Below are positions 18,152 to 26,629 of a DNA stretch of 64,000 nt, one piece after another. Origin of the DNA: Butyrivibrio sp. (GTDB lineage: Bacteria; Bacillota; Clostridia; Lachnospirales; Lachnospiraceae); NCBI GenBank assembly GCA_015056625.1, contig SVFY01000005.1:62001-126000 (forward strand), in the 5' to 3' direction. Under the pieces are notes generated by a model. The model had not been told where the DNA came from, ran no database searches, and was given only the letters and a program-made list of their open reading frames with translations. How positions within the stretch are numbered: position 1 is the stretch's first letter; the number at the start of each line of letters is the position of its first letter. The position numbers were made by a program, and so were the translations under genes.

Positions 18152-18637
18152 ATGAGTCAAATTATTAAGGTTGGTATGGCCGATCTCAATATTTGTGTGA
18201 GCCCTGACGGTATAACCACTCTGGGTCTTGGTTCCTGCGTTGGAATAGCAGTCAGGGACCCGGTTACCAAGATAGGGGGCTTGGCACACATAATGTTGCC
18301 GGACTCGACTGAGATTAAGAATAATTCAAACATTCCTAAATTTGCAGATACTGGTATAGAGGAACTGATCAAGCAGATCGTTGCAAAGGGGGCAAGCAGG
18401 CAAAGGCTTGTAGCCAAGATTGCTGGTGGTGCCCAGATGTTTGCTTTTCAGTCTAATAACCAGACCATGAGAGTTGGAGACAGAAATGTTCAGGCTACTT
18501 TAAAGAAACTCAAAGAGATGAACATTCCGGTTCTTGCTCAGGATACCGGTGACTCATATGGAAGAACGGTCATTTTTTATCCAGAAAATGGAGATTTTGT
18601 GATTAGGGCTGTTGGAAAGCCTGAGAAAGTAATATGA
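18152..18637 (+). CDS. cheD: Chemoreceptor glutamine deamidase CheD
   Basis: CheD deamidates receptor glutamines and stimulates CheC. The 161-residue length fits. The catalytic Cys29 lies in GLGSCVGIAVRD and the catalytic His46 in GGLAHIMLP; the 17-residue Cys-His spacing equals that of Thermotoga CheD (Cys27/His44). The stop codon overlaps the ATG of the next gene by four bases. Confidence 0.95.
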   Translation: MSQIIKVGMADLNICVSPDGITTLGLGSCVGIAVRDPVTKIGGLAHIMLPDSTEIKNNSNIPKFADTGIEELIKQIVAKGASRQRLVAKIAGGAQMFAFQSNNQTMRVGDRNVQATLKKLKEMNIPVLAQDTGDSYGRTVIFYPENGDFVIRAVGKPEKVI

Positions 18638-18972
18638 ATACCGATATTGATGAATTTAAAAAAGTCAATACAAAGCTGATCACTCCGCTGATAGTGCTAA
18701 GTTGTACCGCAATTATTGCGATATTTACATACTTTAAGCACTATCCAGCAGGTGATTGGTTTATTATTGTTTTTGCTTCTGTAGTTATTTTTCTTGTAAT
18801 TGGGCTTATAATAGAGAAGATGATAACCAGATTCATGGAGATCAACTATGAAAAAGCTGTAGCAGAAAGAGAAGAAGCAGAACGCCTTGAGGAAGAGGCA
18901 AGAGCCGCAATGGAAGCGGAAGGTGGAGAGGAAGTGGAAAATGTTGATCAGGAGCTTCCACCTGAATTCTAA
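18634..18972 (+). CDS. Unknown small membrane protein in the che operon
   Basis: I do not recognise this 112-residue family. It has a short N-terminus, two membrane helices (about 16-33 and 41-63, with a short charged turn) and a cytoplasmic-type coiled-coil tail (about 68-100) made of Glu, Ala and Arg, ending in an acidic DQELPPEF. It overlaps cheD by four bases and lies 23 bases before sigD, so it is a true, translationally coupled member of the operon. The form suggests a small membrane scaffold or partner protein. No enzymatic motif is visible. Confidence 0.75.
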   Translation: MNTDIDEFKKVNTKLITPLIVLSCTAIIAIFTYFKHYPAGDWFIIVFASVVIFLVIGLIIEKMITRFMEINYEKAVAEREEAERLEEEARAAMEAEGGEEVENVDQELPPEF

Positions 18973-18995
18973 ATATTATCTGGGGAAGATAATAA

Positions 18996-19769
18996 ATGGA
19001 CGAAGCAGGACGTAGTAAATTATGGACCGAATATAACAAGACTAAATCAGCTGATATCCGTGAGCAGCTGATTTTGGAGTATGCACCTTTAGTTAAACTG
19101 GTAGCTGGAAGACTTTCTATGTACCTTGGTTTTAACGTTGAGTACGATGACCTGGTAGGCTATGGAATCTTTGGACTTATCGATGCCATAGACAAGTTTG
19201 ACCTTATGAAGGATGTCAAATTTGAAACCTACGCAAGTCTTAGAATAAGAGGTGCTATTCTTGACCAGATCAGGAAAATGGACTGGATTCCAAGGACCAT
19301 AAGACAGAGACAAAAAAAAATTGAAGCAGCCATCAGGGAAATCGAAAAAGATGGCGGACATGTGGCAACTGATGCTGAGATTGCTGCAAAGATGGAGATC
19401 AGTGAGGACGAATATCAGAACTGGCAGAATCAGATGAAGGTAACAGGTGTTGTTTCCCTCAATGAGTTTATGGATCAGGGTGCTGATATTCCAGAGGATT
19501 CCAATAACAGAAGCTCCTCATTTGTTAAGCCTGAAGAGGCAGTAGAAAAAGAAGAGCTCAAAAAGATGCTGGCGGAATCCCTTGAACTTTTAACTGATAA
19601 GGAAAAGAAAGTTATACTTCTTTATTACTATGAAGAACTTACATTAAAGGAAATAAGTGAGGTTCTTGAAGTATCAGAATCAAGAGTATCCCAGCTACAT
19701 ACGAGAGCGCTACAGAAGATGAGGGAAAAACTTGGTGATTACCTCGGAATACTTACAAATTCAAGATAA
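18996..19769 (+). CDS. sigD: Flagellar sigma factor SigD/FliA (sigma-28)
   Basis: This sigma factor directs RNA polymerase to late flagellar, chemotaxis and often autolysin promoters. The 257-residue protein has region 2 (about 25-95) with EYDDLVGYGIFGLIDAID, FETYASLRIRGAILDQIRKMD and the WIPRTIRQ motif typical of sigma-28, region 3 (about 95-160), and region 4 (about 195-250) with LTDKEKKVILLYYYEELT and VSESRVSQLHTRAL. No region 1.1 is present, as expected. Its anti-sigma factor FlgM is not in the window. The gene is in the same place as sigD in Bacillus (after cheD). Confidence 0.96.
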   Translation: MDEAGRSKLWTEYNKTKSADIREQLILEYAPLVKLVAGRLSMYLGFNVEYDDLVGYGIFGLIDAIDKFDLMKDVKFETYASLRIRGAILDQIRKMDWIPRTIRQRQKKIEAAIREIEKDGGHVATDAEIAAKMEISEDEYQNWQNQMKVTGVVSLNEFMDQGADIPEDSNNRSSSFVKPEEAVEKEELKKMLAESLELLTDKEKKVILLYYYEELTLKEISEVLEVSESRVSQLHTRALQKMREKLGDYLGILTNSR

Positions 19770-19796
19770 TAAAATATTAACTTGCTGAGGTCTATT

Positions 19797-21377
19797 ATGA
19801 ACGGATATTTTCAACTGGTTATTACTCCAAAGGGCACTGGAATTAGAGTTTTTCCGCCAACTGATGGCGGAGATGCTCTGAATGTCAATGATGTAAGAGA
19901 ATATCTTGAAGACAGAAAAATTCCATATGATGTTGTAATTATTAACGATGCTGTGACAAAGGCTGAAGAGGGAAGCGTTACTATTTTCACACAGACTCAG
20001 ATCCTTCCTGAGCGTGAAGGTTGTAAATATACTGTTTTCAAGGATCGTATGTCTGTCACGGCATTTTTTTATCCTCCAAGCGAGGGTGCTGAACTGATGA
20101 CTGAAAAAGAAGTTCTTGATTCTCTTGCCTACAGAAAGATAACTTATGGCATTTTGGATGATGCGATCAAGAAGTTCTTTGAACATAGAGAATACTGTAA
20201 AGAAATAGTTGTGGCTAAAGGCAAGGAAGTTCAAGAGGGCCATGATGCGAAAATAGAGCTTCACTTTAACGCAAACCTCAGAGCTAAGCCAACTCTTCGT
20301 GAAGACGGAAGCGTTGACTACTTCCACTTGAATCTGATAAACAATGTTCAGGAAAAGCAGCTCCTTGCAACACTTGTTAAGGAAGAGCCTGGTGAAGCAG
20401 GCATCAATGTTTACGGCGAAACAATAAAGCCACATGCAGTTAAGTCCACCTCGATAAAGGGCGGTAAGAACACTATTTTATCTGAGGACAAGCTTCAGCT
20501 TTTTGCTGAAAAAGCAGGACATGTCACTGTAAAAGAAGGAAAGATCACAGTTTCTGACGTATTGACCCTTGAAAATGTTGATGTATCAACCGGAAACATT
20601 GAATATGAGGGAAGCGTTCAGGTTAAAGGTGTTGTTGCCAGCAATTTTTCAGTAAGAGCTGGCGGAAATATTGTTGTTAAGGGCATTGTAGAAGGTGCTA
20701 CCTTAGATGCTGGAGCAGATATCATTCTTGAGTGCGGCGCAAAAGCAGGTGGTAATATAAAGGCTGGAGGAAATATTGTAGCCAAGTTTATCGAAAATGC
20801 CACAGTATCTTCCAGAGGAAGTATTTCCAGTGAATGTATATTACACTCAAATGTAGCATCAGGTACTGAGATAACAGTTACTGGTAAAAGAGGTTTCATA
20901 GCAGGCGGTAAGGTTACAGCTGCTGAAAGGATCACTGCAAAAGTTCTTGGTTCTGAGATGGGAGCAAACACCATCGTTGAAGTTGGTGCAGATCCTCAGC
21001 TTAAGATAAGACTTAAAGAACTTCAGAAAAACATAACCACTGCAAGTAAGAACATTGAAAGCATGAAGCCAACACTTGAAGGATTTACCAAGATGCTCAA
21101 GGCTGGTGCAAAGTTTACTCCTGAGCAGGTCGCAAATGTCAAAAAGCTCATGGAAGCAAATAAGATCCTTACTGCACAGATAGAAAAAGATCAGGAAGAA
21201 TATTCTGAACTTATGGAAAAACTTGCTGAGTCCAAGGAAGCTGATGTAATTGTTGAGGGGACAGCTTATCCTGGAACAACAGTTAATATTGGGGAACTTT
21301 CTATGATAGTTAAAAAGCCAGTTCAGTACAGCAGGTTTGTTGTCAAGGAAGGAGATGTTCGTTTAGCGCCCATATGA
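19797..21377 (+). CDS. fapA: FapA family protein (DUF342)
   Basis: This 526-residue protein matches the FapA/DUF342 family, often called flagellar assembly protein A. The N-terminal part (about 1-170) is mixed alpha/beta. The middle (about 180-400) is a Gly-rich beta-helix of polymer-forming type, with repeated turns such as GGNIVVKGIVEGATLDAGADI and GGNIKAGGNIVAKF. The C-terminal part (about 400-495) is a coiled coil. The start ATG 19797 is preferred over an in-frame TTG at 19782 because GCTGAGG lies six bases before the ATG. The molecular function is not established; position after sigD supports a flagellar or polarity role. Confidence 0.85.
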   Translation: MNGYFQLVITPKGTGIRVFPPTDGGDALNVNDVREYLEDRKIPYDVVIINDAVTKAEEGSVTIFTQTQILPEREGCKYTVFKDRMSVTAFFYPPSEGAELMTEKEVLDSLAYRKITYGILDDAIKKFFEHREYCKEIVVAKGKEVQEGHDAKIELHFNANLRAKPTLREDGSVDYFHLNLINNVQEKQLLATLVKEEPGEAGINVYGETIKPHAVKSTSIKGGKNTILSEDKLQLFAEKAGHVTVKEGKITVSDVLTLENVDVSTGNIEYEGSVQVKGVVASNFSVRAGGNIVVKGIVEGATLDAGADIILECGAKAGGNIKAGGNIVAKFIENATVSSRGSISSECILHSNVASGTEITVTGKRGFIAGGKVTAAERITAKVLGSEMGANTIVEVGADPQLKIRLKELQKNITTASKNIESMKPTLEGFTKMLKAGAKFTPEQVANVKKLMEANKILTAQIEKDQEEYSELMEKLAESKEADVIVEGTAYPGTTVNIGELSMIVKKPVQYSRFVVKEGDVRLAPI

Positions 21378-21404
21378 TAATATGTGGCAAAGAAAGGAGG
21401 AGCT

Positions 21405-21788
21405 ATGTCAATTAACCACATAGATTTCGGGGTAATGGCCACTTCGACAGATGTGACCACTATTAAGGCTTCAGAAGAGGCAAGACCACTGGCTGATCAG
21501 TATAACTTTCAGGCCCAGTTCAATGAGTCGGTTCAAAATAACCAGCACTCAGTAAATGCCAAAAATGACATTGATCAGGGTCAGCTTAACTCCAATGCCG
21601 AAGACAAAGGCTCGAATGAGTACATGGGGGATGGCGGAAAAAACAGAAGACAGGGTGAAAAGAGAAATTCTCCAGAAGAAAGAACACTCACAAAGGAACA
21701 AATGGAAAAAATGGCTGAAGGTATCCACGACAGAAACGGTAAGCCAATTGATTTTCGTATTTCTTCCGGCTTTGATTTGAAGATTTAA
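21405..21788 (+). CDS. Unknown small soluble protein in the flagellar operon
   Basis: I do not recognise this 127-residue protein. ATG 21405 is chosen because AAAGGAGG lies seven bases before it; a GTG at 21384 in the same frame has no ribosome site. It is polar and low in complexity, rich in Asn, Gln, Asp and Lys (about 35-95), with no signal peptide or membrane helix. The N-terminus (SINHIDFG) and C-terminus (IDFRISSGFDLKI) are more ordered. Much of it is probably disordered, like secreted or scaffold flagellar accessory proteins. A weak inverted repeat (21810-21832 area) follows it. Confidence 0.7.
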   Translation: MSINHIDFGVMATSTDVTTIKASEEARPLADQYNFQAQFNESVQNNQHSVNAKNDIDQGQLNSNAEDKGSNEYMGDGGKNRRQGEKRNSPEERTLTKEQMEKMAEGIHDRNGKPIDFRISSGFDLKI

Positions 21789-21862
21789 GCGTTCTATATT
21801 ATAATGTATTGACGTGTTTGTGATTTCACGTTTAGTTTTTTGTGGGGTATTTGGGCGGAGAA

Positions 21863-22882
21863 ATGATAAGTATTACTGAGATTGTTCTTATTGTTGCTGG
21901 CTTTGCGGCAATAATATTAGGTTACCTTCTTCCTGCCGGTAAGGACATGGATGAAGAAGATAAGATGCTCATGGAGAGGGAGATCCGTGAGCTTGTTAGG
22001 CGTGAAGTCGAAGACCAGAAGGAAACTATCGAAGACATGGTCGGAGATAGTGTCGAGAATTCTTTAGACAGAACAGAGCGGGCTATGGAGCGCATCTCCA
22101 ACGAGAAGATGTCTGCAATTGGCGAGTACTCTGATACTGTTATCAGTGATATCCACAAAAATCACGATGAAGTAATGTTCATGTATGATATGCTCAATGA
22201 CAAACACAAGAATCTCACCAGTGTTGTCAGCGAGGTTACTAAAAAAGCCGATGAAGCCAAGCAGGTTGTAAGGGATGCAGAGGCAACTGCCAAGGAGGCT
22301 CAGGAGGCTTCCAATAACATGCTTGCAGCCTCAGAAGAAAAAAGCAATGTGAGAGCCATCCTGCTTGATGAGACAGACGACAAACTTAGCGGAATAAGAA
22401 TACCTTATAAAGATAAAACAAAGGATGCTCCTGCAGATTTTAAAGAAAAAGATTTTGGTCAGGAACTTCGTGATGAGGCTCTTTCAGATATTGAGAAAGA
22501 AGCACCTGCAGGTAATGTTGAAAGCGGATACGTAGATCAGAGAAATATAAAAGAGCTTGATGGCCTTGAAAAGATAGGCGCAAAGGTTCTTAATAAAGAA
22601 GAGATATCAGCATCCCATGTAATAGGTAATACTTCTTCGGAAAGCACATCAGGTAAGGTTGTTCCTATTACAGAAGCTGTAAGGGTTGAGGGTAGAAGCA
22701 AGAATCCTGATAAATCAATGCAGGAGCTTACAGCCAATGACCCTGTATCACAGAATAAACAGATCATCGAGATGCATAAGGCCGGTAAATCCAATATGGT
22801 CATTGCAAGAGAGCTTGGACTTGGTATCGGTGAAGTCAAGCTTGTGATCGATCTTTCCAATAAGCATAGAAAAGTAAGATAA
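21863..22882 (+). CDS. SwrB/YlxL-like membrane coiled-coil protein (DUF6115-type)
   Basis: The 339-residue product has one N-terminal membrane helix (about 1-22), a long charged coiled coil (about 30-150), a polar disordered region, and a C-terminal helix-turn-helix-like motif NKQIIEMHKAGKSNMVIARELGLGIGEVK split here as NKQIIEMHKAGKS and VIARELGLGIGEVKLVIDL (about 295-335). The same layout and location, between sigD and rpsB, are found in Bacillus SwrB/YlxL, which activates flagellar export-gate assembly. Function is inferred from layout and synteny. The start is unsure: ATG 21863 has GGGCGGAG only two bases away; an in-frame GTG at 21842 and TTG at 21851 are alternatives. Confidence 0.7.
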   Translation: MISITEIVLIVAGFAAIILGYLLPAGKDMDEEDKMLMEREIRELVRREVEDQKETIEDMVGDSVENSLDRTERAMERISNEKMSAIGEYSDTVISDIHKNHDEVMFMYDMLNDKHKNLTSVVSEVTKKADEAKQVVRDAEATAKEAQEASNNMLAASEEKSNVRAILLDETDDKLSGIRIPYKDKTKDAPADFKEKDFGQELRDEALSDIEKEAPAGNVESGYVDQRNIKELDGLEKIGAKVLNKEEISASHVIGNTSSESTSGKVVPITEAVRVEGRSKNPDKSMQELTANDPVSQNKQIIEMHKAGKSNMVIARELGLGIGEVKLVIDLSNKHRKVR

Positions 22883-22894
22883 GGAAATATATAG

Positions 22895-23686
22895 ATGAAA
22901 CTTAAGTACTATCTTCGCGGAATGGGAATTGGAATAATCCTCACTGCGATAGTTATGGGCTTTGCTTTAGGAGGCAGAAAGGCCACCATGAGCGACGCTG
23001 AAATAATACAGAGAGCAAAGGCTCTTGGAATGGTTGATGGAGAAAGCGGAGTTCTGCTTGATTCCAAGGATCAGGAAGGTGAGGAAACAAACGATGATTC
23101 ATCTACATCCAGTTCGCCATTATTTGAAGAAGGAGCTAAAATACCTGAGAAAGAGCAACAAGAAGTCGCTGGCACAGGTTCATCAGCTTCAGAAGTGGCT
23201 GAAGAAGCGAAAGAAGGAGAAAATGCGGATTCAGAAGCTTCAAAAGATCAAAGCAGCGCTTCTTTATCATCTACAAAAGAAGAAAATGCAACAGCCTCAG
23301 AAAAGTCAAGTGTGACAGAAGACGCAGCAGCCTCAGGAAAGTCAAGTGTGACAGAAGACGCAGCAGCAAGCAAATCTTCAAGTACCTCAAAGACAGATAC
23401 TGCATCATCAGAAGCATCAAAAGAAGCTTCAACTGCATCATCTGAGTCAACTGGTTCATCTTCAGGGGCTTCAATAAATACATCATCCAAGACAGTTACA
23501 ATTCCCAGGGGACTTGGCTCTGATCAGGTGGCACAGATCCTTGTAAGAGAAGGAATAATCGACAACGCAGTTTCTTTTAATAAATACCTTGTAGACAGCA
23601 GGAAGGACAGGATCATTCGTTCAGGGGTAAAAACAATACCTGCTGGCGCTTCCTATGAGCAGATAGCATCAATAATTACTAACTGA
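22895..23686 (+). CDS. Membrane-anchored protein with MltG LysM-like C-terminal domain
   Basis: The 263-residue product has an N-terminal membrane helix (about 8-27), a long Ser/Ala/Glu/Lys-rich disordered spacer (about 50-190), and a C-terminal domain of about 65 residues (VTIPRGLGSDQVAQILVREGIID, then KTIPAGASYEQIASII). This tail resembles the LysM-like domain at the front of YceG/MltG lytic transglycosylases, but the catalytic domain is absent. It probably places a wall-binding or protein-binding module outside the membrane on a flexible stalk. It is the last gene of the fla/che operon, with a terminator five bases downstream. Confidence 0.7.
   Translation: MKLKYYLRGMGIGIILTAIVMGFALGGRKATMSDAEIIQRAKALGMVDGESGVLLDSKDQEGEETNDDSSTSSSPLFEEGAKIPEKEQQEVAGTGSSASEVAEEAKEGENADSEASKDQSSASLSSTKEENATASEKSSVTEDAAASGKSSVTEDAAASKSSSTSKTDTASSEASKEASTASSESTGSSSGASINTSSKTVTIPRGLGSDQVAQILVREGIIDNAVSFNKYLVDSRKDRIIRSGVKTIPAGASYEQIASIITN
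23294..23365 (+). repeat. 36-base tandem repeat in the disordered spacer
   Basis: Two 36-base units (23294-23329 and 23330-23365) differ at about one position. They encode the repeated ASEKSSVTEDAA / ASGKSSVTEDAA in the spacer of the MltG-like protein. The unit is a multiple of three, so copy-number change would only alter stalk length. Confidence 0.8.
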
Positions 23687-23690
23687 TCTA

Positions 23691-23716
23691 AAAAAAGAGC
23701 AGAAATGCTCTTTTTT
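23691..23716 (+). terminator. Rho-independent terminator ending the fla/che operon
   Basis: An 11-bp perfect stem (AAAAAAGAGCA at 23691-23701 with TGCTCTTTTTT at 23706-23716) closes a GAAA tetraloop, with the T-run forming its 3' arm. It starts five bases after the stop codon of the last operon gene. Confidence 0.9.
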
Positions 23717-23739
23717 CAATGTTTATATTAAAAAACATA

Positions 23740-23768
23740 TTGAATTCTTGATTTCCCTATGTTATTAT
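23740..23768 (+). promoter_or_regulatory. Sigma-A-type promoter of rpsB-tsf
   Basis: TTGAAT at 23740-23745, a 17-base spacer and TATTAT at 23763-23768 make a good housekeeping promoter directly after the operon terminator. Transcription should begin near 23775, giving a leader of about 178 bases before the rpsB ATG. Confidence 0.8.
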
Positions 23769-23774
23769 TACTAA

Positions 23775-23952
23775 GCTGTGTCTAAATAGGATGTTTATGC
23801 CCATTTGCACGGCAGTAACAAATAAACACGTATATCTGATCTTGGTTTTGGTGTCAGTTGCTGATCGGAAACAAGGCCTGCCGCAAAATGACGCTTTTTG
23901 CGGACTTACAGGTTAAGGATATACGGAAGATTAACCAAACGGAGGTATTAAA
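23775..23952 (+). promoter_or_regulatory. Folded 5' leader of rpsB, candidate ribosomal-protein autoregulatory RNA
   Basis: The leader contains a perfect 8-bp stem CCGCAAAA (23881-23888) with TTTTGCGG (23896-23903) around a 7-base loop. It is extended by an outer CCTG (23877-23880) with CAGG (23910-23913) pair that leaves a 5-base bulge on the 3' side. Upstream, CTTGGTTT and AAACAAG can pair with one bulged G. There is no T-run after the stem, so it is not a simple terminator. A bulged stem of this kind is a plausible S2-binding autoregulatory site, but I know of no named family that it clearly matches. Confidence 0.45.
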
Positions 23953-24717
23953 ATGAGCGTTGTATCAATGAAACAGTTACTTGAAGCAGGTGTACATTTT
24001 GGACACCAGACCAGAAGATGGAACCCTAAAATGGCTCCTTACATCTTCACAGAGAGAAACGGAATCCACATCATCGACCTTCAGAAGTCAGTTGTTAAGG
24101 TTGACGAGGCTTACAAGGCAGTATTTGAGATCGCACAGCAGGGTGGAACAATTCTTTTCGTAGGTACTAAGAAGCAGGCTCAGGATGCAGTTAAGACTGA
24201 GGCAGAGCGTTGCGGAATGTACTATGTAAACGAGAGATGGCTTGGTGGTATGCTCACAAACTTCAAGACAATCCAGAGCAGAATCGCAAGAATGAAGGCT
24301 ATCGAGAAGATGCAGGAAGATGGAACATTTGATGTTCTTCCTAAGAAGGAAGTTGCTCAGCTTAAGAAGGAGCTTGCTAAGCTTCAGGCTAACCTTGGCG
24401 GAATCAGAGACATGAAGAGAATTCCTGATGCTATCTTCGTAGTAGATCCTAAGAAAGAGAGAATCTGCATCCAGGAGGCTGAGGCACTTGGAATCACACT
24501 TATCGGTATCGGTGATACAAACTGCGATCCTGAAGAGCTTGACTTCATCATTCCTGGTAACGATGATGCTATCAGAGCTGTAAAGCTTATTGTTGGCAAG
24601 ATGGCTGATGCTGTTATCGAGGCTAACCAGGGTGCTGAGGCTGATTCAGCTGCAGATTATGTTGCAGAAGGTGCTGAGGCTGAGGCTACAGACATCGAGG
24701 AAGTAGCAGCAGAGTAA
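23953..24717 (+). CDS. rpsB: 30S ribosomal protein S2
   Basis: S2 binds the neck of the small subunit with S1 and S8 and is essential for initiation. The N-terminal [27 protein letters not shown] signature is clear from residues 1-27 (here cited as [19 protein letters not shown]), along with [13 protein letters not shown] and [12 protein letters not shown]. The length of 254 residues includes an acidic Ala/Glu C-terminal tail. A GGAGG ribosome site precedes ATG. It is followed by tsf after 54 bases, the universal pairing. Confidence 0.98.
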   Translation: MSVVSMKQLLEAGVHFGHQTRRWNPKMAPYIFTERNGIHIIDLQKSVVKVDEAYKAVFEIAQQGGTILFVGTKKQAQDAVKTEAERCGMYYVNERWLGGMLTNFKTIQSRIARMKAIEKMQEDGTFDVLPKKEVAQLKKELAKLQANLGGIRDMKRIPDAIFVVDPKKERICIQEAEALGITLIGIGDTNCDPEELDFIIPGNDDAIRAVKLIVGKMADAVIEANQGAEADSAADYVAEGAEAEATDIEEVAAE

Positions 24718-24771
24718 TTCCTATAAATAAAATATCAAGCAGATTTTCTGCATATAACGGAGGATAAATAG

Positions 24772-25725
24772 ATGGCTATTACAGCAGCAATGGTTAAAGA
24801 GTTACGTGAGTCTACAGGCGCTGGAATGATGGAGTGCAAGAAGGCTCTTACAGAGACTAATGGAGATATGGATCAGGCTGTAGAATACCTTAGAAAAATG
24901 GGTATCATGAAGTCTGAAAAGAAGGCCAGCAGAATTGCAGCTGAAGGTCTTACAAGAATCGCTGTTAAGGACGATCAGACAGCAGCTGTTGTTGAAGTTA
25001 ACTCAGAGACTGACTTCGTTGCACAGAACGAGAAGTTCCAGGCATTTGTTGAGGCTGTTGCTAAGCAGGCAGTTGAGTCAAATTCACAGGATCTTGAGTC
25101 TTTCATGGCTGAGAAGTGGAATCTTGATGAGTCTAAGACTGTTAACGATGCTCTTGTAGAGATCACAGCAGTTATTTCTGAGAAGATTTCAATCAGACGT
25201 TTTGAGAAGGTTACAGCTCAGAATGGTATCGTAGTACCTTACGTACATGGCGGTGGAAGAATTTCTGTTCTTGTTGAGGCTACAACAGATGTTGTTAACG
25301 ATGACATCAAGGACGCAATCAAGAACATCGCTATGCAGGTTGCAGCTCTTAATCCTAAGTTTGTTTCTTCTGAGGATATTTCTGAGGAATACAGAAACCA
25401 CGAGAAGGAAATCCTTCTTGCTCAGGCCATGAAGGAGAACGAAGAGCTTCCTGAAGGAAAGAGAAAGCCTCAGGAGATCATCGAGAAGATGCTCAATGGA
25501 CGTCTTGTAAAAGAGTTCAAAGAGATCTGCCTTAACGAGCAGGTTTATGTTAAGGCTGAGGATGGCAAGCAGTCTGTTGGCCAGTACATTGCACAGGTTG
25601 GCAAGGCTAACAATGCAAACATCAAGATTGCCAGATTTGTTCGTTTTGAGACAGGTGAAGGTATCGAGAAGAAAAACGAGAACTTCGCTGAGGAAGTTGC
25701 TAAGCAGGCAGGTCAGCTTGGCTGA
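24772..25725 (+). CDS. tsf: Translation elongation factor Ts
   Basis: EF-Ts catalyses GDP release from EF-Tu. The N-terminal UBA-like module has VKELRESTGAGMMECKKALTE, followed by the TDFVAQNEKF motif of the core domain near residues 80-90. The core covers about 55-300 in two halves. The length of 317 residues is normal. It lies downstream of rpsB in the same transcript and is closed by a strong terminator. Confidence 0.98.
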   Translation: MAITAAMVKELRESTGAGMMECKKALTETNGDMDQAVEYLRKMGIMKSEKKASRIAAEGLTRIAVKDDQTAAVVEVNSETDFVAQNEKFQAFVEAVAKQAVESNSQDLESFMAEKWNLDESKTVNDALVEITAVISEKISIRRFEKVTAQNGIVVPYVHGGGRISVLVEATTDVVNDDIKDAIKNIAMQVAALNPKFVSSEDISEEYRNHEKEILLAQAMKENEELPEGKRKPQEIIEKMLNGRLVKEFKEICLNEQVYVKAEDGKQSVGQYIAQVGKANNANIKIARFVRFETGEGIEKKNENFAEEVAKQAGQLG

Positions 25726-25741
25726 TAACATTGCATTTTTA

Positions 25742-25775
25742 AGGGCTCTGGATTTTACCAGAGTCCTATTTTTTT
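25742..25775 (+). terminator. Rho-independent terminator after tsf
   Basis: A 10-bp stem (25742-25751 with 25758-25767, one G-T pair) closes a 6-base loop and is followed by a T-rich tract to 25775. It separates rpsB-tsf from minC. Confidence 0.9.
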
Positions 25776-25854
25776 ATGGAAATTTCGGGCCATTTGTCTT
25801 ATACTAGTGTAGTGCGTTTTTGTAAATTAAAGAGCGCAAACGTATGAAAAAAGG

Positions 25855-26613
25855 TTGGGTGATCACAAGTTGGAGCAAACTGTTACTATTAAAGGCACCA
25901 AGTCCGGAATCATTTTGGTTTTGGATCCTGGTCCATCTTTTGATTGTATCTTAAAGTCTATTGCTGAGAAATTTGGGGAAGCAGCATCATTCCTTGGAAA
26001 AAACAATATGGGACTTCTCGTAAGGGGAAGAAGCCTGTCAGATAGCGAGATCAATGAAGTTGTAAGAGCCATTGAGGAAAACTCTGAGCTTACAATCTCC
26101 TGTATCATTGATGAAGAATCTGATCTTGAAAGAGTATTTTCTTCCAGAATATCTGGTAATGAGGATAGAACGCCTGATATAAGTGAGGCAGCGTTAGGGT
26201 CATTAGCTGATCTTCAGGACAGCGCTCTTATATACAAGGGCAATCTTCGATCAGGTCAGGACATTTCAAGTGAGAAGAGCATTATTGTACTTGGAGATGT
26301 TAAGCCAGGAGCAAATGTTACATCCTTTGGAAGTATTTTTATTCTTGGGGAACTTAGAGGAAATGCTTTTGCTGGGGCTTCAGGAGATAAGAACAGCATT
26401 ATAATGGCCCTTGAACTTGATCCAATTCAGATAAGGATCGCTGAGACTATAGCAATTTCTCCAGATGCTGAAAAGGGCACTAAGATCAAGATCAAAAGAA
26501 AAAAGCTACTTAAGGATTCCGATAACGGACCAGAGGTAGCATACATTGAAAATGGCCATATAGTTAAAACACACTATGGCTCTTCATTCTTAAGACAATT
26601 CTACAAAATCTAA
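25855..26613 (+). CDS. minC: Septum site-determining protein MinC
   Basis: MinC inhibits FtsZ ring assembly away from midcell and is brought to the membrane by MinD. The N-terminal domain (about 1-100) opens with QTVTIKGTKSGIILVLD, the Firmicutes MinC pattern. The C-terminal beta-helix domain (about 120-225) shows GDVKPGANVTSFGSIFILGELRG split as VLGDVKPGANVTS and GSIFILGELRGNAFAG. The length is 252 residues from TTG 25855. A second TTG at 25870 has GGGTGA seven bases ahead and is an equal candidate start; no ATG fits. minD follows after 16 bases with GGAGG. Confidence 0.93.
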   Translation: MGDHKLEQTVTIKGTKSGIILVLDPGPSFDCILKSIAEKFGEAASFLGKNNMGLLVRGRSLSDSEINEVVRAIEENSELTISCIIDEESDLERVFSSRISGNEDRTPDISEAALGSLADLQDSALIYKGNLRSGQDISSEKSIIVLGDVKPGANVTSFGSIFILGELRGNAFAGASGDKNSIIMALELDPIQIRIAETIAISPDAEKGTKIKIKRKKLLKDSDNGPEVAYIENGHIVKTHYGSSFLRQFYKI

Positions 26614-26629
26614 ATATCAGGAGGAAACT

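Noticed and set aside
21789..21841. Promoter or terminator between the small unknown gene and the SwrB-like gene
   Set aside because: TTGACG at about 21809 has only a poor -10 partner, and the 5-bp ACGTG/CACGT stem is too weak to call; nothing firm can be supported.
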